From Clostridium transplantifaecale (GTDB lineage: Bacteria > Bacillota > Clostridia > Lachnospirales > Lachnospiraceae), in assembly GCF_900626075.1 (NCBI RefSeq), contig NZ_UYZY01000002.1, positions 1,116,001-1,180,000 on the forward strand: a stretch of 64,000 bases of DNA, written 5' to 3'. Of this stretch, positions 20,772 through 29,154 are shown one piece after another. Each line of letters opens with the position of its first letter. Position 1 is the stretch's first letter. The position numbers were made by a program, and so were the translations under genes. Below the pieces are notes generated by a model. That model was not told the origin of the DNA. It was given only the letters and a program-made list of their open reading frames with translations, and did not search any database.

Positions 20772-22631
20772 ATGCAGTTTATACGTCTCAGAATCAAAAA
20801 CTATAAAGTAATCCGGGACATGGAGATACGTGACATGGAGAACGCCCTGATTCTGGTGGGAAAGAACAATACGGGGAAAACCTCCGTCCTGGACGCAATC
20901 CGTGTCATGGCGGGAGTGGAGGAGCTTTCAAAAGCTGATTTTAATGAGGCAAAGCAGAATGTGGAAATCGAAGTGACCCTGCAGATCACGGATGAAGACC
21001 GCAGGATGATGCACCAGGCCGGTATCGTGAGCCGCTATAAGCGCTTTGAGGTGTGGGAGAAGGAATTTTACAGGAAACTGCCGTCCTGCCAAGGAGATCT
21101 GCTGGAATTCACCTATACCGCCAATTATGAGGGGAAAATCCGCTATACGGACGGATTTAAAAAGGATAATCCCTGCATCCGGGAAGTCCTTCCAAGACTC
21201 CACTATATCAACACGGCAAGAGATCTGCAGATGTTCCAGAACGACCTTCTGCTGTTCCAGGACAACAGGATGATGAACCAGCTCCGATCCGGCCGCTGCC
21301 TGTTCGACGGAGCCAAGGAATGCAGGCACTGTTTCCAGTGCATTGGCCTGATTAATAAGAAGAAACCCGAGGAACTCGATGCCGCCGAGACGAGAAAACT
21401 TCTCGAATACAAGCTGTATCAGTCCAACATGGGAGACCTGGTGGAGCGGATCAATGAGAACTTCCATAAAAACGGGGGATATGACGATATCCTCTATGAA
21501 CTGCGCTGTGATATCGACCGGCTGTTCCAGATTGAGGTAAAGACCTACAACAGCGAGCGCGGTGAGGTGGATACGGTTGAACATATGGGAAAAGGTATGC
21601 GCAGCATTTATATGTTGTCCCTGCTGGAAACTTATATCGAGGGGGAGAACCGGATACCGAGCATTGTCATCGTGGAATATCCCGAACTGTTCCTGCACCC
21701 GCAGCTCCAGAAGGTATCGAGTGAGATACTTTACAGGCTGTCCAAGAAAAACCAGGTCGTGTTCAGTACCCATTCTCCCCAGCTACTGCTGAATTTCACC
21801 AACGGCCAGATCAGGCAGGTGGTGCTGGACAGAGAGTATTACTCTGTGCTCCGGCAGAATACGGACATCGGGGAAATACTGGATGATCTCGGATACGGGG
21901 CGGCAGACGCGCTGAATGTGGACTTTGTATTTATCGTGGAGGGGAAACAGGACAAGAGCCGCCTTCCGCTGCTTTTGGAAAAATACTATTCCGAGGTCCA
22001 CGACAGGGAAGGGAATCTCTCAAGGATTGCCATCATAACGACAAACAGCTGCACCAATATCAAGACATATGCCAATTTGAAATATATGAACCAGGTTTAT
22101 TTAAAAGATCAGTTCCTGATGATCCGGGACGGAGACGGAAAGGATCCGGAGGAGCTGGCCGGAGAACTGTGCCGTTATTACGACGAGCAGAACCTGAGGG
22201 ATGTGGACCGCCTGCCGAGGGTAAGACGGAAAAACGTCCTGATTCTGAAATATTATTCCTTTGAAAATTACTTCCTCAATCCGGAAATCATGGCAAAAAT
22301 CGGAATTATAAAAACAGAGGAAGATTTTTATCATATTCTTTGGCAGAAGTGGACAGAATATCTCGGTCGGCTTCGTTCGGGCAGAAAGTTTGTCAGTGCG
22401 CTGGGACGGACTCCGGAATCGGAAGAAGACTTGAAAAATAATATGGAGCTTTTTAAAATTCATATGAGAGGCCATAACCTCTACGACATTTTCTACGGAC
22501 GCTATAAGAAGAAGGAAAAACAGACGCTGAAACAGTATATTGAACTAGCTCCCAGGGAGGAGTTTTCCGACATACTGGACAGCATTGACAACTTCCTGTA
22601 TTTTGACAGCCGGAAAAAAATGCCGGAATGA
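20772..22631 (+). CDS. OLD-family ATPase with TOPRIM nuclease domain
   Basis: 619 residues. The N-terminal SMC/ABC-like ATPase has Walker A GKNNTGKTS (30-38), EYPELFLHPQLQ (Walker B region) and FSTHSPQLLL. It is followed by a TOPRIM domain: FIVEGKQDKSRL with the catalytic Glu, and MIRDGDGKD with the metal-binding Asps. This layout is that of overcoming-lysogenization-defect nucleases, used in phage defence or DNA repair. The start at 20772 is set by AAAGGAGGC; the frame is open from 20733. A CX2C-containing insert (CRHCFQC, ~195) is unusual. No UvrD-like helicase follows, so it is a stand-alone class 1 type rather than Gabija. Confidence 0.85.
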   Translation: MQFIRLRIKNYKVIRDMEIRDMENALILVGKNNTGKTSVLDAIRVMAGVEELSKADFNEAKQNVEIEVTLQITDEDRRMMHQAGIVSRYKRFEVWEKEFYRKLPSCQGDLLEFTYTANYEGKIRYTDGFKKDNPCIREVLPRLHYINTARDLQMFQNDLLLFQDNRMMNQLRSGRCLFDGAKECRHCFQCIGLINKKKPEELDAAETRKLLEYKLYQSNMGDLVERINENFHKNGGYDDILYELRCDIDRLFQIEVKTYNSERGEVDTVEHMGKGMRSIYMLSLLETYIEGENRIPSIVIVEYPELFLHPQLQKVSSEILYRLSKKNQVVFSTHSPQLLLNFTNGQIRQVVLDREYYSVLRQNTDIGEILDDLGYGAADALNVDFVFIVEGKQDKSRLPLLLEKYYSEVHDREGNLSRIAIITTNSCTNIKTYANLKYMNQVYLKDQFLMIRDGDGKDPEELAGELCRYYDEQNLRDVDRLPRVRRKNVLILKYYSFENYFLNPEIMAKIGIIKTEEDFYHILWQKWTEYLGRLRSGRKFVSALGRTPESEEDLKNNMELFKIHMRGHNLYDIFYGRYKKKEKQTLKQYIELAPREEFSDILDSIDNFLYFDSRKKMPE

Positions 22632-22634
22632 AAG

Positions 22635-22662
22635 TTGCATTTCAGGAGAAAATCCATATAAT
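22635..22662 (+). promoter_or_regulatory. predicted promoter of the GIY-YIG::YaaA / CDF operon
   Basis: TTGCAT (22635-22640), a 16-bp spacer and TATAAT (22657-22662), beginning right after the OLD gene. Confidence 0.55.
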
Positions 22663-22674
22663 AGATTATAGCCA

Positions 22675-22800
22675 AAGCAGAGGAAGAGAGTAGCGCATCC
22701 GGCCGATGCTTTAGATAGATACAAGGCTCTAATGTGGAACTGCCGAAAGGCACCCCGGGGCTTTGGACGGTAACGGCACATTGCAAGGTGTTGTTACCGT
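22675..22800 (+). promoter_or_regulatory. structured 5' leader, unclassified
   Basis: The ~150-nt untranslated leader holds several hairpins: GCATC/GATGC enclosed by AGAG/CTCT (22687-22735), GCC-GAAA-GGC (22742-22751) and ACGGTAAC/GTTACCGT (22767-22800). No known riboswitch consensus could be matched. Confidence 0.35.
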
Positions 22801-22822
22801 TTACATACCCCCTTGGAGGAAG

Positions 22823-23830
22823 ATGATGAATTACACATACCTTCTGCGGTGTTCCGATTCATCGCTCTACTGCGGGTGGACAAACCATCTGGAGGAGCGG
22901 CTGAAGACACATAACGCGGGAAAAGGCGCCAAATATACGAAGAGCAGGCGGCCGGTCACGCTGGCCTATTATGAGGCCTGGGAAACAAAAGAGGAAGCCA
23001 TGAAGCGGGAGGCGGCAATTAAAAAGATGACAAAGAGAGAAAAAGAAGCTCTGGCTGCAGAGCTTCGCATTATTATATCTCCGGCAAAGAAAATGCAGGT
23101 TAAGGCGGATGAGCTGCCCTGGAAAAATATGCCTGTGCTGATAGAGAAGACGGAAGCGCTGAAAGAGAAGCTGCAGTCCTTTACGGAGCCTGAGCTTAAG
23201 AAACTGTTTGCGGCAAATGACGCAATCACCCATCAGAACTATCTGCGCTACCGTGATATGGACCTGAGAAGGAATATGACGCCGGCGGCGCTCTCCTATG
23301 TGGGGATCCAGTATCAGTATATGGCGCCTCAGATATTTTCTGAGGCCCAGTGGGAGTACATATGCCGCCATCTGCGTATCCTGAGCGGTTTTTACGGCAT
23401 TCTGAGGGCCGACGACGCGGTTGTGCCATACCGCCTGGAGATGCAGGCAAAACTCCCGACAGAGGGAGCAAAGGACCTTTACGGCTATTGGAGGGATGAA
23501 CTTTACAGGGAGTTGTACCGCCTGGAGAAGGGCGCGGGACGCGTTAAAGTGCTCAATCTGGCGTCGAAAGAGTACAGCAGCGCCGTGGAACCGTGGCTGA
23601 AACCGGAGGATGAGTTTGCCACCTGTATTTTTGGAACCATGAAAGACGGGAAGGTTAAAGTGAAGGCGACGGAGGCAAAGATGGCCAGAGGTGAGATGGT
23701 CCGCTTTCTGGCAGAACGGAATGCCATGGGATTTGAGACGGTGAAACAGTTTGACCGCCTCGGTTTTTCCTATGCACCGGAATTGTCCGATGGGAGCCGG
23801 TTCGTATTTTTAAAGAACGAGGTTGAGTAA
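22823..23830 (+). CDS. GIY-YIG nuclease domain fused to YaaA (peroxide stress) protein
   Basis: 335 residues in two complete parts. Residues 3-80 are a UPF0213-like GIY-YIG domain (YTYLLRCSDSSLYCGWT, then LEERLKTHN and EAMKREAAIKK supplying the Arg and Glu). From residue 81, LRIIISPAKKMQ is the normal N-terminus of a YaaA/DUF328 protein with Leu in place of its initiator Met. That part continues through SGFYGILRADDAVVPYRLEM, YWRDEL and NLASKEYSS. YaaA lowers free iron and binds DNA during peroxide stress. The start is set by GGAGG. Its stop overlaps the next ATG (taATG), so it is translationally coupled to a metal exporter. Confidence 0.85.
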   Translation: MMNYTYLLRCSDSSLYCGWTNHLEERLKTHNAGKGAKYTKSRRPVTLAYYEAWETKEEAMKREAAIKKMTKREKEALAAELRIIISPAKKMQVKADELPWKNMPVLIEKTEALKEKLQSFTEPELKKLFAANDAITHQNYLRYRDMDLRRNMTPAALSYVGIQYQYMAPQIFSEAQWEYICRHLRILSGFYGILRADDAVVPYRLEMQAKLPTEGAKDLYGYWRDELYRELYRLEKGAGRVKVLNLASKEYSSAVEPWLKPEDEFATCIFGTMKDGKVKVKATEAKMARGEMVRFLAERNAMGFETVKQFDRLGFSYAPELSDGSRFVFLKNEVE

Positions 23831-24999
23831 TGATTAAATTTCTTATTAAACGATTTATAAAGGATTCCGATAACATAAAAGACCCCGCGGTGAGACGTAT
23901 GTACGGCTCGCTTTGCAGTTCCGTGGGTATCGGGCTCAATATCTGCCTGTTTATCGGAAAATATCTGGCTGGCGTTTTAAGCGGATCCATCGCTATTATG
24001 GCCGATGCCTTCAATAACCTGTCGGATGCGGGTTCCTCCCTCATCACACTGATTGGGTTCAAATTTGCGGGCATGAAGCCGGACGCGGAGCATCCCTTCG
24101 GCCATGGGAGGATTGAGTACATATCGGGACTTGCCGTCTCGGCTGCAATCATCCTGATGGGCGTGGAGCTGGCTAAATCGTCTGTGTCTAAGATCATGTC
24201 ACCCGCCCCTGTTGAGATGAATATGACGGCAATCGTGATTCTGGCGGTTTCTGTGTGCGTGAAGCTTTATATGTGCAGCTATAACCGGTTTGTCGGCAGG
24301 AAGATAGACTCCGCCGCGATGAAAGCGACGGCCACGGACAGCCTGAGCGATGCGGTGGCTACCTCCGTCGTGCTCCTGGCTATGCTGGTGCTCAAATTTA
24401 CCGGCGTGAATGTGGATGGCTGGTGCGGAGCCATGGTGGCTCTGTTCATCCTCTATGCAGGCTACAGTGCGGCAAAGGATACGCTGAGCCCGCTCCTGGG
24501 CCAGCCGCCGGAGGAGGAGCTGATCAACCAAATCCGGGACATTGCGCTGTCCCACAGCGAGATTGTGGGAATCCACGATCTGGTGGTACACGATTACGGC
24601 CCGGGCAGACTGATGATTTCCTTCCACGGCGAAGTTCCGGGAGACGGAAATATTTTTGAACTTCACGATGTGATAGACCAGGCGGAAAAAGAGTTAAAAG
24701 AAAAGCTGGGCTGCGACGCCGTCATCCATATGGACCCGATTGCCACCAACGACGATGAGGTAAGGCTCGTCAAACAGTGTGTGGCGGAACTGGTCAAAGA
24801 AATAAACGGGGACTTATCCATCCACGATTTCAGGATGGTCAAGGGTCCCACCCATACGAACCTGATTTTTGACGTGGTGGTTCCGTTCCAGTTAAAGCTG
24901 TCGGATCGGGAAGTGACCGAAGAAATTACAAGAAGAGTACGGGAAAAGTGGGAAAACTACTACGCGGTAATCGAGATTGATCACAGCTATGTGCTGTAG
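23830..24999 (+). CDS. cation diffusion facilitator (divalent metal efflux)
   Basis: 389-residue CDF exporter, probably for Zn, Mn, Fe or Co in exchange for protons. About six membrane segments carry the metal-site motifs DAFNNLSDAGSS (~59-70) and a second TDSLSDAVATSV. HPFGHGRIEY is the family signature. A cytosolic C-terminal domain (~215-300) has HDLVVHDYGPG, and a further ~80-residue region is related to a second cytosolic dimer domain. It overlaps the GIY-YIG::YaaA gene by one base; coupling with an iron-lowering YaaA suggests a metal/oxidative-stress operon, possibly iron or manganese. Confidence 0.9.
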   Translation: MIKFLIKRFIKDSDNIKDPAVRRMYGSLCSSVGIGLNICLFIGKYLAGVLSGSIAIMADAFNNLSDAGSSLITLIGFKFAGMKPDAEHPFGHGRIEYISGLAVSAAIILMGVELAKSSVSKIMSPAPVEMNMTAIVILAVSVCVKLYMCSYNRFVGRKIDSAAMKATATDSLSDAVATSVVLLAMLVLKFTGVNVDGWCGAMVALFILYAGYSAAKDTLSPLLGQPPEEELINQIRDIALSHSEIVGIHDLVVHDYGPGRLMISFHGEVPGDGNIFELHDVIDQAEKELKEKLGCDAVIHMDPIATNDDEVRLVKQCVAELVKEINGDLSIHDFRMVKGPTHTNLIFDVVVPFQLKLSDREVTEEITRRVREKWENYYAVIEIDHSYVL

Positions 25000-25023
25000 A
25001 CCTGCCGTTGCGTTGCACGGCGG

Positions 25024-25070
25024 TTGTCCCGCGAGGTGTTTTTACACTTTTCCGTGTGAAAATTCCGAGA
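25024..25070. repeat. nested-hairpin intergenic repeat, short copy
   Basis: CCCGCGAGGTG followed by a TTTTTACAC/GTGTGAAAA hairpin and TTCCGAG. Related to the hairpin at 2008-2047, with changed but still pairing stem bases. Confidence 0.5.
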
Positions 25071-25103
25071 TAAACGGTAAGCTCAGGAAAGGAAAAGGTC
25101 GAG

Positions 25104-26609
25104 ATGATGAAATACAGAAAATGGATGGCTGTCCTGGCTGCCTTTTGCGTTGCAGGAACGGCTGCAGGCTGCGGTTCCCGGACTTCGGACACGCCTTCCG
25201 TATCGGAGGAGAGCGGGAGCGTCCAGGAACCGTCGGGCACGGAAGCAGAGAAGACGACAGAGGAGTCCCGGGAAGAGACGGAACGCTTTGAGTCGTGGGA
25301 ACATGAGGAAACAGAGGCCGGGACCCGGGAAGAGGAGACAAAAGAGACGCTGCCCGGAGACAGTGATACATTCGTGCAGCAGAAGATCGTTGTTGCGACC
25401 GACCTTCATTATCTGGCGGAAAAACTTGCTGGAAACAGATGCCAGAGCTTTATGGCCGCCGTGGAATCGAGCGACGGCCGTGTGCTTCAGTACGGCTGGG
25501 AGATTCTCGATGCGTTCCTCGATGATGTGATCGAGGAGGATCCGGACTTGGTCATCCTCACTGGAGACCTGACGCTGAATGGAGAAAAAGAGAGCCACGA
25601 GGAGCTGGCCGAAAAGCTGGAGACGCTATCGGAGCATGGCATAGAGGTGGCCGTGATTCCGGGAAACCATGATATCAATAATCATTATGCAAGAAAGTTC
25701 ACCTCGGACGGCACTGTGAAGACAGACGTAATTACTGCGGATGAATTCAGCAGCATCTACGCAGACTATGGTTATGTGGCGGCGGACGACCGGGATCCGG
25801 CTTCCCTCAGCTATCTGTATAAGCTGGATGATTACTACTGGCTTCTGATGCTGGATTCCTGCCAGTATGATCCGGTCAACCAGGTCGGCGGAATGATCCG
25901 CAGGGAGACATACGAATGGATGGAAAAGCAGTTGGAAGCCGCCTGGGAGGAAGGAGCCCAGGTTATTACGGTGAGCCACCACAACCTGTTTGACCAGAGC
26001 GGTGTGAGCCGTGAATTCTATGACAACTGTACGATAGAGCACAACGAAGAGCTGGTGGGTATGCTCTATGACTACGACGTCCGTCTCCATCTCAGCGGGC
26101 ATCTTCATCTGCAGCATTATAAAGAGGATGAAGACAGCGGAATCAGTGAGATTGTGACGGGATCCCTTGTGATGGCCCCGTGCCAGTACGGCTTGATGAA
26201 AATCTGGAACAGCGGCGACATCCAGTATGATGCAAAATCGGTGGATGTGGACGGCTGGGCAAAGAGGAATTCTTATAAAAACAGGGACTTATCGGATTTT
26301 AAAACCTTCAGTGAGAACTTTTTAAATCAGGTTACATACAGGAATGCGGTCCTGGATCTCAGAAAACATACGCTGGAGCGTAAACTGTTCTTCAGCGATG
26401 AGAAGATTGACGAGATGGCCAGGTTCTATGCAAGGCTCTGTGTTTATTACTATGGCGGCAGGATGTTTGAGATTGCGGATCAGGTTAAGAATGAGAAGGC
26501 ATATCAGTATTGGAATGAGATTGACTATGTCAGCGACTTAAGTGACTTCCTGAGGAATATCCTGGAGGACGATGCGAAGGATTTCTCGCACCTCACGGTA
26601 CATTATTAA
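25104..26609 (+). CDS. lipoprotein calcineurin-like metallophosphoesterase
   Basis: 501 residues. The signal peptide ends in a lipobox (TAAGC, Cys ~24), followed by a ~65-residue Ser/Glu/Thr linker, so the enzyme is tethered outside the membrane. Metallophosphoesterase motifs are ATDLHY (D-x-H), LTGDLTLNGE (GD), PGNHDINN (GNHD), VSHHNL and SGHLHLQ (GHxH). The substrate is unknown. ATG codons at 25104 and 25107 are both usable after GAAAGGAAAAGG. It is a clear paralogue of the protein at 33621, with shared segments such as NGEK.(S/N)H(E/Q)ELA and LMLDSC.Y(D/E)PV. Appears monocistronic with the downstream Nudix gene 50 bp away. Confidence 0.87.
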   Translation: MMKYRKWMAVLAAFCVAGTAAGCGSRTSDTPSVSEESGSVQEPSGTEAEKTTEESREETERFESWEHEETEAGTREEETKETLPGDSDTFVQQKIVVATDLHYLAEKLAGNRCQSFMAAVESSDGRVLQYGWEILDAFLDDVIEEDPDLVILTGDLTLNGEKESHEELAEKLETLSEHGIEVAVIPGNHDINNHYARKFTSDGTVKTDVITADEFSSIYADYGYVAADDRDPASLSYLYKLDDYYWLLMLDSCQYDPVNQVGGMIRRETYEWMEKQLEAAWEEGAQVITVSHHNLFDQSGVSREFYDNCTIEHNEELVGMLYDYDVRLHLSGHLHLQHYKEDEDSGISEIVTGSLVMAPCQYGLMKIWNSGDIQYDAKSVDVDGWAKRNSYKNRDLSDFKTFSENFLNQVTYRNAVLDLRKHTLERKLFFSDEKIDEMARFYARLCVYYYGGRMFEIADQVKNEKAYQYWNEIDYVSDLSDFLRNILEDDAKDFSHLTVHY

Positions 26610-26659
26610 GCCGCTGTTCCCGCGGGGCGGATTACAGCAGAAAAAGGACGGAATCAATT

Positions 26660-27169
26660 ATGCAGGAAAAAAGGAAATCGGAGCTGACAACGCTCTGTTA
26701 TATTGAAAAAGACGGCTGCTATCTGATGCTGCACCGTGTGAAGAAAGAAAAAGATGTTAATAAGGATAAATGGATCGGCGTAGGCGGCCATTTTGAAAAG
26801 GATGAGAGTCCGGAGGAATGCATTCTGCGCGAAGCGAAGGAGGAGACAGGACTGACCCTGACCTCATGGAAATTCAGGGGAATCCTGACCTTCATCGCAG
26901 AAGGGTGGCCGACGGAATATATCTGCCTGTTCACGGCCCACGGATTTACCGGTGAACTTAAAGCGTGCGATGAGGGGACGCTTGAATGGGTGAAAAAGGA
27001 AGATGTATTTAAACTGAACCTTTGGGAGGGAGACAAAATCTTCCACAGGCTCCTTTTGGAGAGAGATGACTTTTTCTCGCTGAAGCTTAAGTACGATGGG
27101 GATGAACTGAAGGAGTGGGTTCTGGACGGAGGACAGCAAGATGACGCAGGTAAAAGCGGTACTCTTTGA
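26660..27169 (+). CDS. Nudix hydrolase, MutT/8-oxo-dGTPase-like
   Basis: 169 residues with a complete Nudix box, GHFEKDESPEECILREAKEETGL split as G-x5-E-x7-REAKEETGL (~38-60). It hydrolyses a nucleoside diphosphate linked to another group. The early LCYIEKDGCYLMLHRVKKEKD and WIGVGGH resemble the Firmicutes MutT/YjhB group that sanitises oxidised nucleotides; this is a family-level assignment. The final 29 bases overlap the start of the HAD gene, indicating translational coupling. Confidence 0.85.
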   Translation: MQEKRKSELTTLCYIEKDGCYLMLHRVKKEKDVNKDKWIGVGGHFEKDESPEECILREAKEETGLTLTSWKFRGILTFIAEGWPTEYICLFTAHGFTGELKACDEGTLEWVKKEDVFKLNLWEGDKIFHRLLLERDDFFSLKLKYDGDELKEWVLDGGQQDDAGKSGTL

Positions 27170-27800
27170 TATGGATGGGCTGATGTTCGACACAGAGTGC
27201 CTCGCGTCGGATTTCTGGAAACAGGCCGGAGCCGAGGCGGGAGTCGCCATCAGCGAGGAGTTCCTGATCTACAGCCGCGGCAGCCGCAGCCAGGAGATGG
27301 AGCGGCTGTTCTGCCGCTGTCACGGTGAACATATGGATTTTAAGGGGATTCGGAGACGGAAGAGAGAGCTTCTCATCCACTATCTGGATACGCATGAGAT
27401 ACCGGTCAAACCGGGACTTTACACACTTCTTGAATGGCTTAAGAAACATCATTATAAGATCTGGCTGACCACGTCCACCGAGAGCAGCAGGGCGCTCCGG
27501 TATGTGGAGTCGGCCGGAGTAAAGGATTATTTCGATGGCTTTGTCTGCGGGGATATGGTGGAGCATGCCAAACCGGATCCCGAGATTTTCCTGAGAGCGG
27601 CCGGCGCAGCGGGAGTTTCTCCGTCGGAATGCGTTGTCCTGGAGGACAGCTTCAACGGTATCAGGGCGGCCATAGACGGAGGTTTTATTCCGGTCATGGT
27701 GCCCGATCTGATGCAGCCCACGCAGGAGCTTTTACTTAAGCTGGCGGCGAAGCCGGAAACACTGGAAGGAGTTATTGACTTTCTGGAACGGAGAATATAA
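27141..27800 (+). CDS. HAD-superfamily phosphatase, beta-phosphoglucomutase-like
   Basis: 219 residues. Motif I is LFDMDGLMFD (nucleophile and acid/base Asps, ~8-17), motif II is LTTSTES (~110), motif III is the Lys in AKPDPEIF, and motif IV is VLEDSFNGIRAA. The C1-type helical cap between motifs I and II is typical of sugar-phosphate or nucleotide phosphatases/phosphomutases. The substrate cannot be read. The ribosome site GGAGGA lies inside the Nudix gene end. Confidence 0.85.
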   Translation: MTQVKAVLFDMDGLMFDTECLASDFWKQAGAEAGVAISEEFLIYSRGSRSQEMERLFCRCHGEHMDFKGIRRRKRELLIHYLDTHEIPVKPGLYTLLEWLKKHHYKIWLTTSTESSRALRYVESAGVKDYFDGFVCGDMVEHAKPDPEIFLRAAGAAGVSPSECVVLEDSFNGIRAAIDGGFIPVMVPDLMQPTQELLLKLAAKPETLEGVIDFLERRI

Positions 27801-27802
27801 GA

Positions 27803-28996
27803 ATGGAACTGAAATGCCTTTATGAAGAAAATGGAGATTCCGTCAAAATATTAAGATGCTACGGGGAGTGCAGCCAGATTGTGCTCCCTGAAACTATTTC
27901 CGGCAGGAAGGTGACGGAACTGGGAGATTACATCTTTTCCGGGGATATGCGCGGGACGCCTGCAGGGAAACTGTGGGATGCGGAGGAGGAACCGGGAAAC
28001 GCGGCTGGAACCGGCGCGGGCGGATTGTCGGGAAGTGCCTCTGGAGCCGGTGCAGGCGGCAGTATGGAAAGTCCGGTTATCAATACGGCCGGACTGCCGG
28101 CAGCCTGCGGTGAGCGCCTTAAGGAAATCCACCTTCCTTCCGGCATACGCAAAATCGGCCGATATGCATTCTATAACTGTTACGGCCTTAAAAAGCTTTC
28201 GATATATTCCACAATTTCAGACATCGGAGCCGGAGCCTTTAACGGCTGCCGGAAGATCGAGGAGCTGGACATCGGTGTTGTGAAGGGGGAACGCTCATGC
28301 CTGAAAGAAGTTCTGGCGGAGCTGAATGAATCGCTGACCGTAGATTACAGGCAGCTTGAGAAAGACGCGGACGGGCAGCTTGGGTGCACGGGACGCGCCA
28401 GTCTCTTTTTCCCTGTATTTTATGAGGAGGCGGTGGAGAACACGCCGGCCAGGATTCTGGAAACCCATGTGCACGGCTGCGGGCACCGCTACCGTTATGC
28501 GTTCGAAGGGACGGAGTTTAAGTTCCGTGAATACGACAGCCTGTTTATCCATGCAAAGATCCAGGAACCGCCCGCGAGAGCGGCGGCCCTTGCGATGGGA
28601 CGTCTCCGCTTTCCGCTGGAACTGACGGAAAAAGCCTCACTGATGTACAGGGAATACCTGATCCTTCATCCCGAAGAGGCGGCAGCCTGTCTTCTGAAAA
28701 AGGACAGTATGGACGAATGGAAATGGTTTGTAGGTGAATTTTTACCGTCTGAAGGGGAAAATGATGAAAAAAGGATAAAGGTTGAGCACGCGACTGCGGG
28801 TTGTTTGGGGAACGAGGGTTATGCAGTGCGTGCTCGCGAGGAATATTCCGATATAAAGAAACCGGCTTTGGGGAAAACCGGCTTTGATAAACTGATTCAT
28901 GCCTCAAACCGGGCCGGCCGTACGGATGTCATAAGTTTTCTTATGAACGCCTCTTACCGGGCCTATCCTCCTGAGAGGAAAAAATTTGAGTTATAA
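27803..28996 (+). CDS. BspA-type leucine-rich repeat protein, cytosolic
   Basis: 397 residues with no signal peptide. N-terminal LRR_5/BspA-like units appear as IVLPETISGRKVTELGDYIF, IHLPSGIRKIGRYAFYNCYGLKKL and DIGAGAFNGCRKIEEL. A Gly/Ala-rich insert (AGTGAGGLSGSASGAGAGG) interrupts them near residues 70-95. The C-terminal two thirds show no recognised domain. BspA repeats usually occur on secreted proteins; this gene directly follows Nudix and HAD genes (2-bp gap), so an intracellular scaffold is more likely. DNA at 28780-28880, coding residues ~328-360, contains hairpins (GAGCACGC/GCGTGCTC) and a doubled AACCGGCTTT, and may derive from an intergenic repeat absorbed into the gene. Confidence 0.7.
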   Translation: MELKCLYEENGDSVKILRCYGECSQIVLPETISGRKVTELGDYIFSGDMRGTPAGKLWDAEEEPGNAAGTGAGGLSGSASGAGAGGSMESPVINTAGLPAACGERLKEIHLPSGIRKIGRYAFYNCYGLKKLSIYSTISDIGAGAFNGCRKIEELDIGVVKGERSCLKEVLAELNESLTVDYRQLEKDADGQLGCTGRASLFFPVFYEEAVENTPARILETHVHGCGHRYRYAFEGTEFKFREYDSLFIHAKIQEPPARAAALAMGRLRFPLELTEKASLMYREYLILHPEEAAACLLKKDSMDEWKWFVGEFLPSEGENDEKRIKVEHATAGCLGNEGYAVRAREEYSDIKKPALGKTGFDKLIHASNRAGRTDVISFLMNASYRAYPPERKKFEL

Positions 28997-29030
28997 AGCC
29001 GAAAAAAATGTATCATTTTTGTTCTTTAAC

Positions 29031-29062
29031 TTGATTATATAACATGGTTCGTATATAATCAA
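29031..29062. promoter_or_regulatory. perfect inverted repeat, probable operator of the LysR gene
   Basis: TTGATTATATA (29031-29041) and TATATAATCAA (29052-29062) with a 10-bp spacer, 93 bp before the LysR start. The spacing and AT-rich dyad fit autoregulation. Confidence 0.5.
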
Positions 29063-29154
29063 ATTTATATAATAAAATAATAGTTATTAATTTTTCGTTA
29101 TAGAGGGCGGAACCGGAAAACCAATAAAAACAGAGCGGAAAAACAGGAGGAAAG

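Noticed and set aside
20772..22631. Gabija defence system
   Set aside because: The OLD-type protein resembles GajA, but no UvrD/GajB-like helicase gene lies next to it; the neighbours are a spore protein and the GIY-YIG::YaaA gene.
22675..22800. Known riboswitch (THF or yybP-ykoY type) in the leader
   Set aside because: GAGAGTAG recalls the 5' end of these aptamers, but the required 3' conserved segments are not present.
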